A stretch of 64,000 nt of DNA from Paenibacillus_AB hodogayensis (lineage in GTDB: Bacteria > Bacillota > Bacilli > Paenibacillales > NBRC-103111), in contig NZ_BAAAYO010000006.1 of the NCBI RefSeq assembly GCF_039536325.1, positions 496,001-560,000 on the forward strand, written 5' to 3'. Both the position numbers and the translations under genes were made by a program. Below are positions 51,959 through 60,929 of the stretch, piece after piece (within the stretch, counting starts at the first letter, position 1; every line of letters begins with the position of its first letter). The notes under the pieces were generated by a model that was not told the origin of the DNA, did no database searches, and was given only the letters and a program-made list of their open reading frames with translations.

Positions 51959-53005
51959 TTAAAGTATCCATTTCCCGCCGAAAGCGTCGGCGAGCTCCTC
52001 GTTCTCGTGCGTACGTCCGCGGCCCATCAAATGACCGACCGCCTGCTGCGGCTCTTTGCCGGCGAACAGCACCTCGTGCAGCTGCTCCGTAATCGGCATC
52101 GACACTTCGTATTGTTTGGACAGCGCATAGGCGGTTTTCGTCGTCTTCACGCCTTCCACGACCATGCCCATCGTTTCGAGCACCTCGTCCAGAGGCCGGC
52201 CCTGACCGAGCAAATATCCGGCTCGCCAGTTGCGGCTATGCTGGCTCGTACACGTTACGACCAGATCGCCGACGCCGGCCAAGCCGGAGAAGGTCAGCGC
52301 GTGTCCGCCCATGCTTGCGCCCAATCGGGCAATCTCCGCCAGCCCGCGCGTCAGCAGCGCCGCCTTGGCGTTGTCGCCAAAGCCGAGGCCGTCGGACAAT
52401 CCGGCGCCGAGCGCAATGATGTTTTTCAGCGCCCCTCCAACCTCCACGCCGATCACGTCGGGGTTCGTATAAACGCGAAAATACGGGTTGATCAGTACAT
52501 CCTGCGCCTGTTCGGCCGCCTCCAGACAATCGGCGGCTACGACGACCGTAGTCGGGCGCCGCTGCACGACCTCTTCGGCGTGACTCGGTCCGGACAAGAC
52601 GACAAGCCGGGACGGATCGAGGTGCGGAAGCTCCTCGGCCAACACGGTCGTCATCCGTTTCATCGTCTCCGGCTCAAACCCCTTCGTCGCATGAATGACC
52701 GTCGCCGACGCCAGCACATACGGCCGCGCCTGGCGGGCTACCTGCCGCATTGCATGGGAAGGCGAGACGAACAGCACGACGCCCGCGCCGGACAGCGCTT
52801 CCTCCATGGAAGCTGTCGCCGTGATACGCTCGGACAGGACGAAATCGCCCGTATACTTGCCGTTGCGACGGCTGTCGTTGATTTCGTCCGCCTGCGCTTG
52901 CGTGCGCGTGTACAGCGTCACGGCGAAATCGTTGTCCGCCAGGACGGAGGCCAGTCCCGTGCCCCAGCTTCCCGCCGTAATAACCGCCGCTTTTCGTAAG
53001 CTCAT
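51959..53005 (-). CDS. gpsA: NAD(P)-dependent glycerol-3-phosphate dehydrogenase
   Basis: 348 residues. It reduces dihydroxyacetone phosphate to sn-glycerol 3-phosphate for phospholipid synthesis. Conserved parts are LSGPSHAEEVV, EVGGALKNIIALGAG and FSGLAGVGDLVVTCTS with the catalytic Lys in the second. The nucleotide loop reads AVITAGSWGTGLA, so the first Gly of the usual G-x-G-x-x-G is a Thr. It overlaps plsY by 4 bases (ATGA), giving coupled synthesis and use of glycerol 3-phosphate. Confidence 0.95.
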   Translation of the reverse strand: MSLRKAAVITAGSWGTGLASVLADNDFAVTLYTRTQAQADEINDSRRNGKYTGDFVLSERITATASMEEALSGAGVVLFVSPSHAMRQVARQARPYVLASATVIHATKGFEPETMKRMTTVLAEELPHLDPSRLVVLSGPSHAEEVVQRRPTTVVVAADCLEAAEQAQDVLINPYFRVYTNPDVIGVEVGGALKNIIALGAGLSDGLGFGDNAKAALLTRGLAEIARLGASMGGHALTFSGLAGVGDLVVTCTSQHSRNWRAGYLLGQGRPLDEVLETMGMVVEGVKTTKTAYALSKQYEVSMPITEQLHEVLFAGKEPQQAVGHLMGRGRTHENEELADAFGGKWIL

Positions 53006-53634
53006 CCGACCTTCTCCTTCCCGCCCGACACGCCGCCTGCGCGCTGCCCGATTTTATTTTCTTTGCCCTTCACCAGCTTGACGATGTTGGTCCGATGACG
53101 AACGATCGCGAATACGCCGATCAGCAAAGTAGCCCAGAACACATCGGCAGGGTAATCCATAAAACCTACTAATATCGGGATAAGTGCCGCAAATACGAGC
53201 GAACCGAGAGACACGTAGCGGGTCAGGGCAATCAGTGCGATCGCTACCGCGCCGGCGATCAGAGCCGGAACGAGACATAGGGTCGCGGCGACGCCAATCG
53301 TCGTAGCGATCCCTTTGCCGCCCTTGAAGCCAAAATAGATCGGCCAGTTATGACCTGCGATGGCGGCCAGACCGGAGAGCGCGGCGATATAAGAGACGCC
53401 GGAATCCGCTCCCATGGCCATCCCGATCCACACTGCCGCCACGCCTTTGGCCGCATCGAGCAGCAGCACGGCAATCGCCGGACCGACGCCGATCACACGA
53501 AGCGTATTGGTTGCGCCCGCATTGCCGCTGCCGTGCTTGCGGATATCGATTCCTTTAAACAGCTTGCCGTATAAGAAGCTGAAGCTGATCGAGCCGAGCA
53601 AATAAGCCAACACTACCGGAACGAACGTATGCAC
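53002..53634 (-). CDS. plsY: acyl-phosphate:glycerol-3-phosphate acyltransferase
   Basis: 210 residues with five or so membrane helices. It transfers an acyl chain from acyl phosphate to glycerol 3-phosphate, the first membrane step of phospholipid synthesis. The motifs GSGNAGATNTLR, GHNWPIYFGFKGGKGIATT and the N-terminal LAYLLGSISFSFL are typical. The start is a GTG with GAGAGG 5 bases upstream. It lies between der and gpsA. Confidence 0.95.
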   Translation of the reverse strand: MHTFVPVVLAYLLGSISFSFLYGKLFKGIDIRKHGSGNAGATNTLRVIGVGPAIAVLLLDAAKGVAAVWIGMAMGADSGVSYIAALSGLAAIAGHNWPIYFGFKGGKGIATTIGVAATLCLVPALIAGAVAIALIALTRYVSLGSLVFAALIPILVGFMDYPADVFWATLLIGVFAIVRHRTNIVKLVKGKENKIGQRAGGVSGGKEKVG

Positions 53635-53646
53635 GAGTACCTCTCC

Positions 53647-54969
53647 CTATTCGTCGTCTGATTTTTTGCGCGTAAACAGGCGGATTGGCGTTCCTTCGAA
53701 ACGGAAAGCCGCACGGATACGGTTTTCCAAATACCGCTCGTACGAGAAGTGCATCAATTCCGGATCGTTGACGAACAGAAGGATCGTCGGCGGCTTGACG
53801 GAAACTTGGGTCGCGTAATTGATTTTAAGCCGTTTTCCTTTATCCGTAGGAGGCGGATTCATGGCCACCGCATCGGATACGACGTCGTTCAACAGATGGG
53901 TTTGAACCCGCATTGCGTGCTGCTCGCTTACCTCCACGACGATCGGCAGCAGCTTGTGCAGCCGCTGCTTCGTTTTCGCGGAGACGAAGGCGATCGGCGC
54001 ATACGTCATAAACAGAAAGTGATCGCGGATTTTTTGCGAAAACTGCTGCATGGTTTTGTCGTCCTTTTCCACGACATCCCATTTGTTGACGACGAATATG
54101 GCCGCTTTGCCCGCTTCATGGGCATAACCGGCAATGTGCTTGTCCTGCTCGATAATGCCTTCCTCGCCGTTGATCACGACCAGCACGACATCGGCCCGTT
54201 CGATCGCGTGCATGGCCCTCATCACGCTGTATTTCTCGGTCGTCTCGTATACTTTGCCGCGCTTGCGCATACCCGCCGTATCGATGAGCACGAACTTCTG
54301 GTCGTCGCGCTCGAACGGGGTATCGATCGCATCCCGCGTCGTGCCAGCCTGATCGCTGACGATAACCCGTTCTTCCCCCAGGATGGCGTTTACAAGCGAC
54401 GACTTGCCAACGTTCGGCCTGCCGATCAGCGCGACCCGGATCGTATCTTCCCCGTATTGCTCTTCTTCCTTCTCCGGCAAATTGGTCACGACCGCTTCCA
54501 GCAGATCGCCGATGCCGATGCCGTGAGAACCGGAAATGCCGATCGGATCTCCGAAGCCCAACGTGTAAAACTCGTAAATATCGTCTTGCCTTTTCAGATT
54601 ATCCACCTTGTTGACGGCCAGTATAACGGGCTTCTTGGCGCGGTACAGCATTTGCGCCACTTCCGAATCCGATCCGGTCAGGCCGGCTTTGCCGTCGACC
54701 ATAAACACGATCGCGTCGGCTTCCTCGATGGCCAGCTCGGCCTGCATACGGATCGATTTCAGCATTTCGTCGGCTCCGTCGATTTCTATACCGCCGGTAT
54801 CGATCACGCTAAACGATGTGCCCATCCATTCCCCGATCCCGTATATACGGTCACGCGTTACGCCGGGTTTGTCTTCCACGATCGCGAGCCTGTCGCCGAT
54901 AATCCGATTAAAAATCGTCGATTTTCCGACGTTCGGGCGTCCTACAATCGCCACGATGGGACGTGCCAT
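53647..54969 (-). CDS. der: ribosome-associated GTPase Der (EngA)
   Basis: 440 residues with two G-domains in tandem. G1 motifs are GRPNVGKSTIFNR and GRPNVGKSSLVNA, with NKVD and NKWD for G4, and a C-terminal KH-like domain. It is essential for 50S subunit maturation. It is followed by plsY at 12 bases. Confidence 0.96.
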   Translation of the reverse strand: MARPIVAIVGRPNVGKSTIFNRIIGDRLAIVEDKPGVTRDRIYGIGEWMGTSFSVIDTGGIEIDGADEMLKSIRMQAELAIEEADAIVFMVDGKAGLTGSDSEVAQMLYRAKKPVILAVNKVDNLKRQDDIYEFYTLGFGDPIGISGSHGIGIGDLLEAVVTNLPEKEEEQYGEDTIRVALIGRPNVGKSSLVNAILGEERVIVSDQAGTTRDAIDTPFERDDQKFVLIDTAGMRKRGKVYETTEKYSVMRAMHAIERADVVLVVINGEEGIIEQDKHIAGYAHEAGKAAIFVVNKWDVVEKDDKTMQQFSQKIRDHFLFMTYAPIAFVSAKTKQRLHKLLPIVVEVSEQHAMRVQTHLLNDVVSDAVAMNPPPTDKGKRLKINYATQVSVKPPTILLFVNDPELMHFSYERYLENRIRAAFRFEGTPIRLFTRKKSDDE

Positions 54970-55147
54970 TCCGATTCAACTCCTGCCTCATAATCGCTTC
55001 GCGGACGTTTTGACGTCCTGCGGAGCCTTCCTTCGTAAAAATCTCACAACTACCATCATAACAAATTAGGCTGGCAAAGTGAAGGAGCGGCGTGCTCTCC
55101 GCACCCGCTCCGTCGTTTGTATGCGAGGCAGCCGTCTTCGGCGAGCC

Positions 55148-55330
55148 TTATTCTTTGTGATCGACAAGCACCATCGTTCCGTTTTTCAAATCATGGGCGC
55201 TGGCGTCCAATATTTTTTCCAGCAAAAACGACAGCTCCTGCCGCTCCTGCTCCGTCTCCACAAAAAACATCGGCGCCCCGCCCTCTACCGTCTCGGGCCT
55301 GGACGATACGATCGCTACGATTTTCCCCAT
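55148..55330 (-). CDS. capping complex subunit for YIEGIA
   Basis: 60 residues, no signal peptide (MGKIVAIVSSRPETVEGGAPMF, then a Glu-rich helix and NGTMVLVDHKE). Length and placement 3 bases after the YIEGIA gene fit the small partner protein of that family. Function is not established. In 54970-55147 there is only a GC-rich hairpin (55083-55109) with a poor T-tail. Confidence 0.75.
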   Translation of the reverse strand: MGKIVAIVSSRPETVEGGAPMFFVETEQERQELSFLLEKILDASAHDLKNGTMVLVDHKE

Positions 55331-55333
55331 CGT

Positions 55334-56245
55334 TTACGTTCCTCCCCTTTTGGTTTGTGCGGCGGACTCGGACGGCATGCGCACCGCGCTTTCCAGCAGT
55401 GGAACGCGCAGCAGCACCTGCCGAGCCTTCTCGGCGTCCCGCTCCTGCGGCAGGACGAATAAGGCGAGCCGCCCGTCGTCCATATCCAGCTTGGCCAGCG
55501 GGACGAGCGCCGGCTCTCCGGAATCGCGGTAGACGCCGAGAATGGTCGCAAGGTCGTGCAGCATCGCCTGGCGCTGGCCCAGATTAGCCAAGGAGACGCG
55601 GAAGTTGCGGTTTTTCGGCTGCAAAATCAAGCCGAGCGCACGCTTTCGAATCACGTCCCGGTCGGCGGACAAGCCAACATTCATGATATAAATATCGCCC
55701 ACGTACAAATCGGGACCCTCCAGCACGACGTCGGCCACCTGAACGTCAGCCGCATGGGCGATCGATTTGCCGGATTTGAACCATTGAGCGATAAGAACGG
55801 CCACCATCCCGCAGCCGATTCCCGCATACACGTTCCATAAAATCGTAAACAGCGAACCGACAAAAGCCGCAAAAATAACCAGGTAGTTGCGTCCCTCGAA
55901 TACCATAGCGATGCCTTCGATGTACGTCCCGCCGCGGGGGACTAGCTCCATCTCGTCCATCTTCGTCAGCGTGCTTCGCTCCATGCTGCGCACGTCGCGG
56001 AACTGCTGGGCGGCAACGGTCAAGAAGGTGACCGCCGTATAATTTTTGTCGAACAGCGCCGGGACGGCTACCGCTCCCAAAGCCGCGGCGATTGCGCCGA
56101 GCGCGATATGGATGATCCTCCCATGCGGGTACGTCGGGTATTGACGGTAATCGGTGCGCAGCATCGTCAGCCTAGCCAACATCCCGAACAGCACGCCGAC
56201 GATTACACCGGCCGTATAGCGGTGCTCGAACAGTTGATCGGTCAT
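55334..56245 (-). CDS. YIEGIA-family membrane protein
   Basis: 303 residues. It carries the name motif GGTYIEGIAMVFEGRNY near residue 110 and several membrane helices before and after (VIVGVLFGMLARLTML, IALGAIAAALGAVAVPALF, FVGSLFTILWNVYAGIGCG). A soluble C-terminal part follows (ADVQVADVVLEGPDLYVG onwards). The ATG at 56245 overlaps the yphA-like stop (ATGA). B. subtilis has yphB here. Function is unknown; the family occurs in spore-formers. Confidence 0.85.
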   Translation of the reverse strand: MTDQLFEHRYTAGVIVGVLFGMLARLTMLRTDYRQYPTYPHGRIIHIALGAIAAALGAVAVPALFDKNYTAVTFLTVAAQQFRDVRSMERSTLTKMDEMELVPRGGTYIEGIAMVFEGRNYLVIFAAFVGSLFTILWNVYAGIGCGMVAVLIAQWFKSGKSIAHAADVQVADVVLEGPDLYVGDIYIMNVGLSADRDVIRKRALGLILQPKNRNFRVSLANLGQRQAMLHDLATILGVYRDSGEPALVPLAKLDMDDGRLALFVLPQERDAEKARQVLLRVPLLESAVRMPSESAAQTKRGGT

Positions 56246-56871
56246 TTCTTCAATCCTTTCCACCGGTCTGACAAGCTTTTGGAGGCGCCCCGCACGGCGG
56301 CGGACACCCACTCGCCGGCTACGGACAGCAGCCGGGCGGTCACGATCGTAAACCACCATTCGTCTTGAAAAGGCAGTCCTCCCAGCACTGCCGTCCACCT
56401 ATCCGGATAAGCGCTGCCGTACAAAGCCGAGCCAAGCAGCAAGGCGATGCTGACGGCCGCTATCTGATCCGTCGTTCTACGCAGCAGCAGAGAGGCCGCA
56501 ATCGCAACGACCATGGCCCCCGAAGACCAGCTGTGTCCGGGGATAAAAAAAGGATTCAAGTCCCCGAGATGCTTCAGCACGTAATAAAGCGATGCCAAAA
56601 ACAGGCCAAGCGAGACCAAATGGAGCACTTGGAGCGGAGGCCGACGGCACAGAGCGGCAGCAAGCGCCGTGGCGGACAACCAGAGGACGGTGCCGCTCGT
56701 CTCCGGATGACCGTACAGGGTGAAGCGGAATAACGCGGAGACGAACCAGCCTGCAAAAAAAATCAGAACGGCGGCGTCCGGAATGCCGGGGAGCAGCGTA
56801 CGCTTCCAGCCGCTCGCCAGCAGAATGAGCACAATGATGATCAGAATCAAAGACAGGAAGCCGGGGTTCAT
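56242..56871 (-). CDS. YphA-family membrane protein
   Basis: 209 residues with six or so hydrophobic helices from the first residues on (FLSLILIIIVLILLASG). The ATG at 56871 has AGGTGA 6 bases upstream; a GTG at 56880 is less likely. It lies between the S1-domain gene and the YIEGIA gene, as yphA does in B. subtilis. Function unknown. Confidence 0.8.
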   Translation of the reverse strand: MNPGFLSLILIIIVLILLASGWKRTLLPGIPDAAVLIFFAGWFVSALFRFTLYGHPETSGTVLWLSATALAAALCRRPPLQVLHLVSLGLFLASLYYVLKHLGDLNPFFIPGHSWSSGAMVVAIAASLLLRRTTDQIAAVSIALLLGSALYGSAYPDRWTAVLGGLPFQDEWWFTIVTARLLSVAGEWVSAAVRGASKSLSDRWKGLKK

Positions 56872-56942
56872 TCGCATCACCTATCGTTTTATTGATGTGG
56901 ATAGTATGCGCCGTTCACCGGAAAACTTTCCAACCAAGCAGC

Positions 56943-56972
56943 AAAAAGGACGGCTTCGCAAGGAAGCCGTCC
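56943..56972 (-). terminator. terminator of the S1-domain gene
   Basis: A perfect 10-bp stem, GGACGGCTTC with GAAGCCGTCC, 5-base loop, then five Ts on the minus strand. It lies 16 bases past the stop at 56988. Confidence 0.92.
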
Positions 56973-56987
56973 CGGGATAGTGCCGTC

Positions 56988-58232
56988 TTATTTGAATTTG
57001 CTCAGCTTGTCGCCGAACCGTTCGCCAAGCGTCATGCTCAAGCTTTCGCGAGGAGGAATCGGCTCGTTGTGGTTGCTGCCCCGCGAACCGCCGCGGTCGG
57101 ACTTGCGCTCGCGTTCCGGTTTAGCCGGCGCTTCCGGCGCTTCTTCGGTTTCTTTGATGCTCAAGGAAACGCGTTTCTCGGCCGGATTGAAATCAAGCAC
57201 CTTAACATTGACTTCTTGGCCGTCCTTCAGCACTTCATGTGGAGTGCCGATGTGACGGTGAGCCATTTGCGAAATATGCACAAGGCCTTCGACTCCCGGC
57301 GCAATTTCCACGAACGCCCCGAAGCTGACGAGCCGTTTGACCGTACCGGTCACGATCTCGCCCGGTTGGAACTTGTCGGCCGCTTGCTGCCAAGGACCCG
57401 GCTGTGTAGCGCGGATGCTCAAGCTGATGCGGTCGTTCTCCGGATCGACCTTCAAAATTTGCACTTGGACTTTGTCGCCCTCTTGCACGACTTCGGAAGG
57501 CTGTTGCACATGGTGCCAAGCCATCTCGGAAATGTGCACGAGACCGTCGATACCGCCGATATCGACGAACGCGCCGAACTGCGTCAGACGCTGTACGGTA
57601 CCTTCCAATTGCTGGCCGACCTTCAGCTCGCCCATCACTTGCTTCTTGTTCGCTTCGAATTCCTCGTCGAGCACGTCCTTCTGAGAGAGCACGACTTTGT
57701 TCTTCTCGCGGTCCAGCTCCTTCACCTTCAGGCGAAGCGTACGGCCCTTGTAATCGGAGAAATCTTCCACGAAGTGACGTTCTACCATCGAAGCCGGCAC
57801 GAAGCCGCGCAAACCAACGTCAACGACGAGACCGCCTTTGACGATTTCCTTCACTTGCGCTTCGATGACCGTGCCTTGCTCCAGCTTCGTTTGCAGCTCG
57901 GTCCACGATTGCTCGCTGTCTACGGCGCGCTTGGAGAGCAGCAGCTTTTCTTTGTTGTCGTCCAGGCTGAGCACTTTCAGCTCGATTTCCTGACCGATTT
58001 CCACCGCGTCGGCAGCGTTGTCCAGGCTTACATTGGACAGCTCTTTCAGCGGAATGATGCCGTCGTATTTATAACCGATATCGACAATTGCCTGGTTATC
58101 TTCAATTTTAACGATTTTTCCTTTAACGACATCACCTTTTTTGTACGTGACCACATTGGACAAATCTTGATCTGCAGTTTCTGTTACTTCGGCTGCTTCG
58201 ACGTTGTCCTGAACTTTAATTTCTTCTGACAT
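56988..58232 (-). CDS. ypfD: 30S ribosomal protein S1 homologue, four S1 domains
   Basis: 414 residues. Four OB-fold S1 repeats at ~28-98, 115-180, 200-268 and 285-354 carry the usual G.V..(F/L)V.. and HISQ/HISE signatures (GLVHISEMAWHHV, GLVHISQMAHRHI). Residues ~360-414 are charged and disordered. This short form is typical of Gram-positive rpsA/ypfD. AGGAGG lies 9 bases before the ATG. Its exact role in translation in these bacteria is less clear than for E. coli S1. Confidence 0.93.
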   Translation of the reverse strand: MSEEIKVQDNVEAAEVTETADQDLSNVVTYKKGDVVKGKIVKIEDNQAIVDIGYKYDGIIPLKELSNVSLDNAADAVEIGQEIELKVLSLDDNKEKLLLSKRAVDSEQSWTELQTKLEQGTVIEAQVKEIVKGGLVVDVGLRGFVPASMVERHFVEDFSDYKGRTLRLKVKELDREKNKVVLSQKDVLDEEFEANKKQVMGELKVGQQLEGTVQRLTQFGAFVDIGGIDGLVHISEMAWHHVQQPSEVVQEGDKVQVQILKVDPENDRISLSIRATQPGPWQQAADKFQPGEIVTGTVKRLVSFGAFVEIAPGVEGLVHISQMAHRHIGTPHEVLKDGQEVNVKVLDFNPAEKRVSLSIKETEEAPEAPAKPERERKSDRGGSRGSNHNEPIPPRESLSMTLGERFGDKLSKFK

Positions 58233-58354
58233 GGTTGATTACCTCCTCGACTGACAAACCGTAACTTTCGTCAAACATATAGCTTAGTATAATTCCAAGA
58301 TACCATTTCCATACGCGCGAATCAACGTACGGTTGGATCCGGGGTTATCGGGCG

Positions 58355-58930
58355 TTAAGAATTCGCTTCTCTTAATTGCTTTATGGATGCCATAATATGC
58401 TCCGTAGCCTGTTCGAGCGATTCCGAACTGGACGATTCCCGCATAGGGGACAAATCGAGCGGCTGTCCGTATACGATCTTCATCTTGCCGAACAGTTTGT
58501 ACGTCCCGATGATTGCGACCGGCACGACGGTTGCTCCGGAGCGCAAAGCCAGACTGGCCGCGCCTTTTTTGCCCATGCCGCCGCCGCGCGAGCCTTCGGG
58601 AAAAATACCGAGCACTCCGCCTTCGCCCAGCATTTGCAGCGCATGCCGGATCGATTCCTTGCTGACGCCGCCGCGCTTGACCGGAAACGCTCCAAGATTG
58701 GAGATCATGGGCCCGAATACGGGGATTTTGAACAGCTCCGCCTTGGCCATAAAATGCACCATCCTGTTTAAAGGCGTACCGACGAGCGGAGGGTCCAACG
58801 TGCTGATATGGTTGGAGCACAAGATGACCGCGCCCTTGTCCGGAATATGTTCCCGGCCGGATACTTCCACCCGGAAAAACGTTTTGAAGAAGATGCGGCA
58901 GACTAACCTGCCGAACCGGTACAGCTTCAT
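58355..58930 (-). CDS. plsC: 1-acyl-sn-glycerol-3-phosphate acyltransferase
   Basis: 191 residues. It acylates lysophosphatidate to phosphatidate. The catalytic block is NHISTLDPPLVG (a His-x4-Asp) and the acceptor block FPEGSRGGG. It begins 1 base after the cmk stop, so it is coupled to cmk, as in many Firmicutes. Confidence 0.94.
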   Translation of the reverse strand: MKLYRFGRLVCRIFFKTFFRVEVSGREHIPDKGAVILCSNHISTLDPPLVGTPLNRMVHFMAKAELFKIPVFGPMISNLGAFPVKRGGVSKESIRHALQMLGEGGVLGIFPEGSRGGGMGKKGAASLALRSGATVVPVAIIGTYKLFGKMKIVYGQPLDLSPMRESSSSESLEQATEHIMASIKQLREANS

Positions 58931-58931
58931 A

Positions 58932-59615
58932 TTATCGGATCCCCTTGCCTGCCGCGGTTTTTGCCAGCTCCAGAATGCGCTCCGCCACCTGTGGCACGGA
59001 CATGCCGCTCGTATCGATCAGCACCGCATCGTCGGCGCGCACCAGCGGCGAGGCTTCGCGCTCCTCGTCCATCCGGTCCCGCTCGGCGATATCTTTCTCC
59101 AATTGCTCCAGCGTGACTTCTTCCTGCTTATCCTTCATTTCCAGATAGCGGCGCTCGGCCCGCTCTCTGACGCTTGCGGTCAAAAATATTTTCAGCTCCG
59201 CATCCGGCATCACGTGCGTCCCGATATCCCGTCCGTCCATGACTACGCCTTTGGCACGGGCCATCTCCTGCTGTTTGAGAACAAGCAAGCGGCGGATTTC
59301 CGGCACGGCAGCCACAGCCGAAACGTTCTGATTGACGGCTACTGAGCGGATCAGATCGGTCACATCGATGCCGTCAAGGATGACTTGCTGGGCTTGCTCT
59401 CCCGGGTACAGCTCGATCTGCAGCGAGCCTGCCAGCCTCACCAGCTCGTCCTTGTTGTCCGAAGCGATTCCGGCCTGAAGCGCTTTCCAGGTGACTGCGC
59501 GATACATGGCTCCCGTATCCACGTACACAAAGCCGAGATGCCGGGCTACGAGGCGTGCAACCGTGCTTTTGCCGGCAGCGGCCGGTCCGTCGATCGCAAT
59601 ATTGAATTTTTCCAA
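58932..59615 (-). CDS. cmk: cytidylate kinase
   Basis: 227 residues. It phosphorylates CMP and dCMP. The P-loop is DGPAAAGKST near residue 8 and the CMP-binding region includes DGRDIGTHVMPDAELKIFLTAS. A strong promoter at 59705-59733 faces it, but a terminator stands between them. Confidence 0.95.
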   Translation of the reverse strand: MEKFNIAIDGPAAAGKSTVARLVARHLGFVYVDTGAMYRAVTWKALQAGIASDNKDELVRLAGSLQIELYPGEQAQQVILDGIDVTDLIRSVAVNQNVSAVAAVPEIRRLLVLKQQEMARAKGVVMDGRDIGTHVMPDAELKIFLTASVRERAERRYLEMKDKQEEVTLEQLEKDIAERDRMDEEREASPLVRADDAVLIDTSGMSVPQVAERILELAKTAAGKGIR

Positions 59616-59667
59616 CGGAAAGCGTCCTCCCTTGCTGCTTGCAGGTCATTCTCATGCTGAAAACGAG

Positions 59668-59690
59668 AAAAAAAAGCAGGCCGAGCCTGC
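59668..59690 (-). terminator. terminator between a promoter and cmk, possible attenuator
   Basis: A 6-bp stem, GCAGGC with GCCTGC (3-base loop), then eight Ts on the minus strand. It lies ~10 bases past the expected start of the promoter at 59705-59733 and 53 bases before cmk. It could also end the transcript of the gene at 59750. Confidence 0.75.
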
Positions 59691-59704
59691 ACATACCGTA
59701 GAAA

Positions 59705-59733
59705 ATTATACCACACTGCGGATGGGGTTGCAA
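59705..59733 (-). promoter_or_regulatory. promoter before cmk
   Basis: TTGCAA at 59733-59728, a 17-base spacer and TATAAT at 59710-59705 with TG just before (extended -10). One of the strongest sigma-A matches in the window. Confidence 0.8.
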
Positions 59734-59749
59734 AAGAAGCGCAAAAAAT

Positions 59750-60007
59750 TTACGGCCCAATGCCGGGACCGCTGCGCTCTAACGGTATGCCTTCCAGTCT
59801 CTCCACCTTCACAGCCCACGTCCGCACAGCCGGTACCGCGAGCAGCAGCTGCGCCGCCGCAAGCAAAGCCAGACCGACATAGATCGCTCCGCGCAGCAAC
59901 CGCTCCACCCAGTCCGAGACACGGATGAACACGGCCTCGTACTCCTTGGCCTGCGCCCCCTCCCGGGTATTAGGCCTTTCCTCTTTCCCGCTCTCGCATT
60001 CCGCCAC
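59750..60007 (-). CDS. YpfB-like small membrane protein (DUF5359-like)
   Basis: 85 residues. A charged N-terminal half precedes one membrane helix (GAIYVGLALLAAAQLLLAV). The tail TWAVKVERLEGIPLE fits the small YpfB protein that precedes cmk in B. subtilis, though this form is longer. Function unknown. It lies between the PilZ gene and cmk. Confidence 0.65.
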   Translation of the reverse strand: MAECESGKEERPNTREGAQAKEYEAVFIRVSDWVERLLRGAIYVGLALLAAAQLLLAVPAVRTWAVKVERLEGIPLERSGPGIGP

Positions 60008-60093
60008 CGGGCATGCACCGCTTTCCGTCGATTTGGGTAGCAGTATGCCCGATTACCGTTCCGCTCATTCGTCACGAAAACTTGTTAGTCGCG

Positions 60094-60747
60094 TTATCTT
60101 TTGCGGAAGTCCAACTGACGCTCGAAGCAGAAGCGGATCACTTTTTGCCGTTCCACGTCGGCAATTTCCGCGAACTGCACCATGACGATCAACTTGCCGT
60201 TTTCCAGCGCCTTGATCCTCACGACTTCCCCCTTGAAGTTGGCATGATCGATCGCTCCGTTGCGGAAAGGAAGGAGCAGCCAACAGACGATCATATCGTG
60301 GTTTTTGACCGGCATCCGTCCCTCGCACAGAAACGAGATGCCCCCGCCCCCCACATCGTCGGTTATGGCGGTAAACATGACCTGTTCGGTTACTTTGACG
60401 GCGATCTCCAGCTCCGCCGGCACGCGCAAAAAATTGCGGCGCTGCACTTTCGTAATCTGCTCGGGCTCCGGAGGCTTGATTAGGACGAGCCGGATCACTT
60501 CCTCCTTGAAACCGAGAATGACGGTATTGAAATAATTTTTAACCCCGCCCTCGGTTATGTAGTACGCGTTGATCTGATCGCCCGCGTACAGCCGCTTCAG
60601 CTTGCCGGTTCCGACATGAAGCGGCACCTCCAGCGACATGTAGTTTTCGTTGATGTCCGCAATGCGGGATTTGTACTCCTGCTGGGCTTCCTCGGGGTCA
60701 ACGGAATTTACCTGCATATATAAGATTTGATTCACTTTTGGAAGCAC
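60094..60747 (-). CDS. motI: PilZ-domain flagellar brake protein (YpfA/MotI type)
   Basis: 217 residues. An N-terminal YcgR-like domain (ADINENYMSLEVPLH) is followed by a PilZ domain with the c-di-GMP motif RRNFLRVP near residue 110 and VGGGGISFLCEG. B. subtilis MotI (YpfA) binds c-di-GMP and acts on the flagellar stator. The GTG at 60747 is the start, with GGGAGG 8 bases upstream; the frame is open to 60810 without similarity. It precedes the YpfB-like gene and cmk as in B. subtilis. Confidence 0.85.
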   Translation of the reverse strand: MLPKVNQILYMQVNSVDPEEAQQEYKSRIADINENYMSLEVPLHVGTGKLKRLYAGDQINAYYITEGGVKNYFNTVILGFKEEVIRLVLIKPPEPEQITKVQRRNFLRVPAELEIAVKVTEQVMFTAITDDVGGGGISFLCEGRMPVKNHDMIVCWLLLPFRNGAIDHANFKGEVVRIKALENGKLIVMVQFAEIADVERQKVIRFCFERQLDFRKR

Positions 60748-60872
60748 GTCATGGACCTCCCGATGACCTAACCAGACTTTAGACCTATTCATATGCCTAT
60801 ATGGTTCCATTATACCAGATCATTTCGCCGCAGCATACGTCATTCCGCAAAACACACGCTTAATCTTAGAGC

Positions 60873-60905
60873 AAAAAAGAGAAGGCCGTCAAGACAGCCT
60901 TCTCT
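60873..60905 (-). terminator. terminator of ypeB
   Basis: AGAGAAGGC pairs with GCCTTCTCT (10-base loop), then six Ts on the minus strand, 25 bases past the stop. Confidence 0.88.
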
Positions 60906-60929
60906 TCTTTACCAGGTGCGTGCGTTTTA

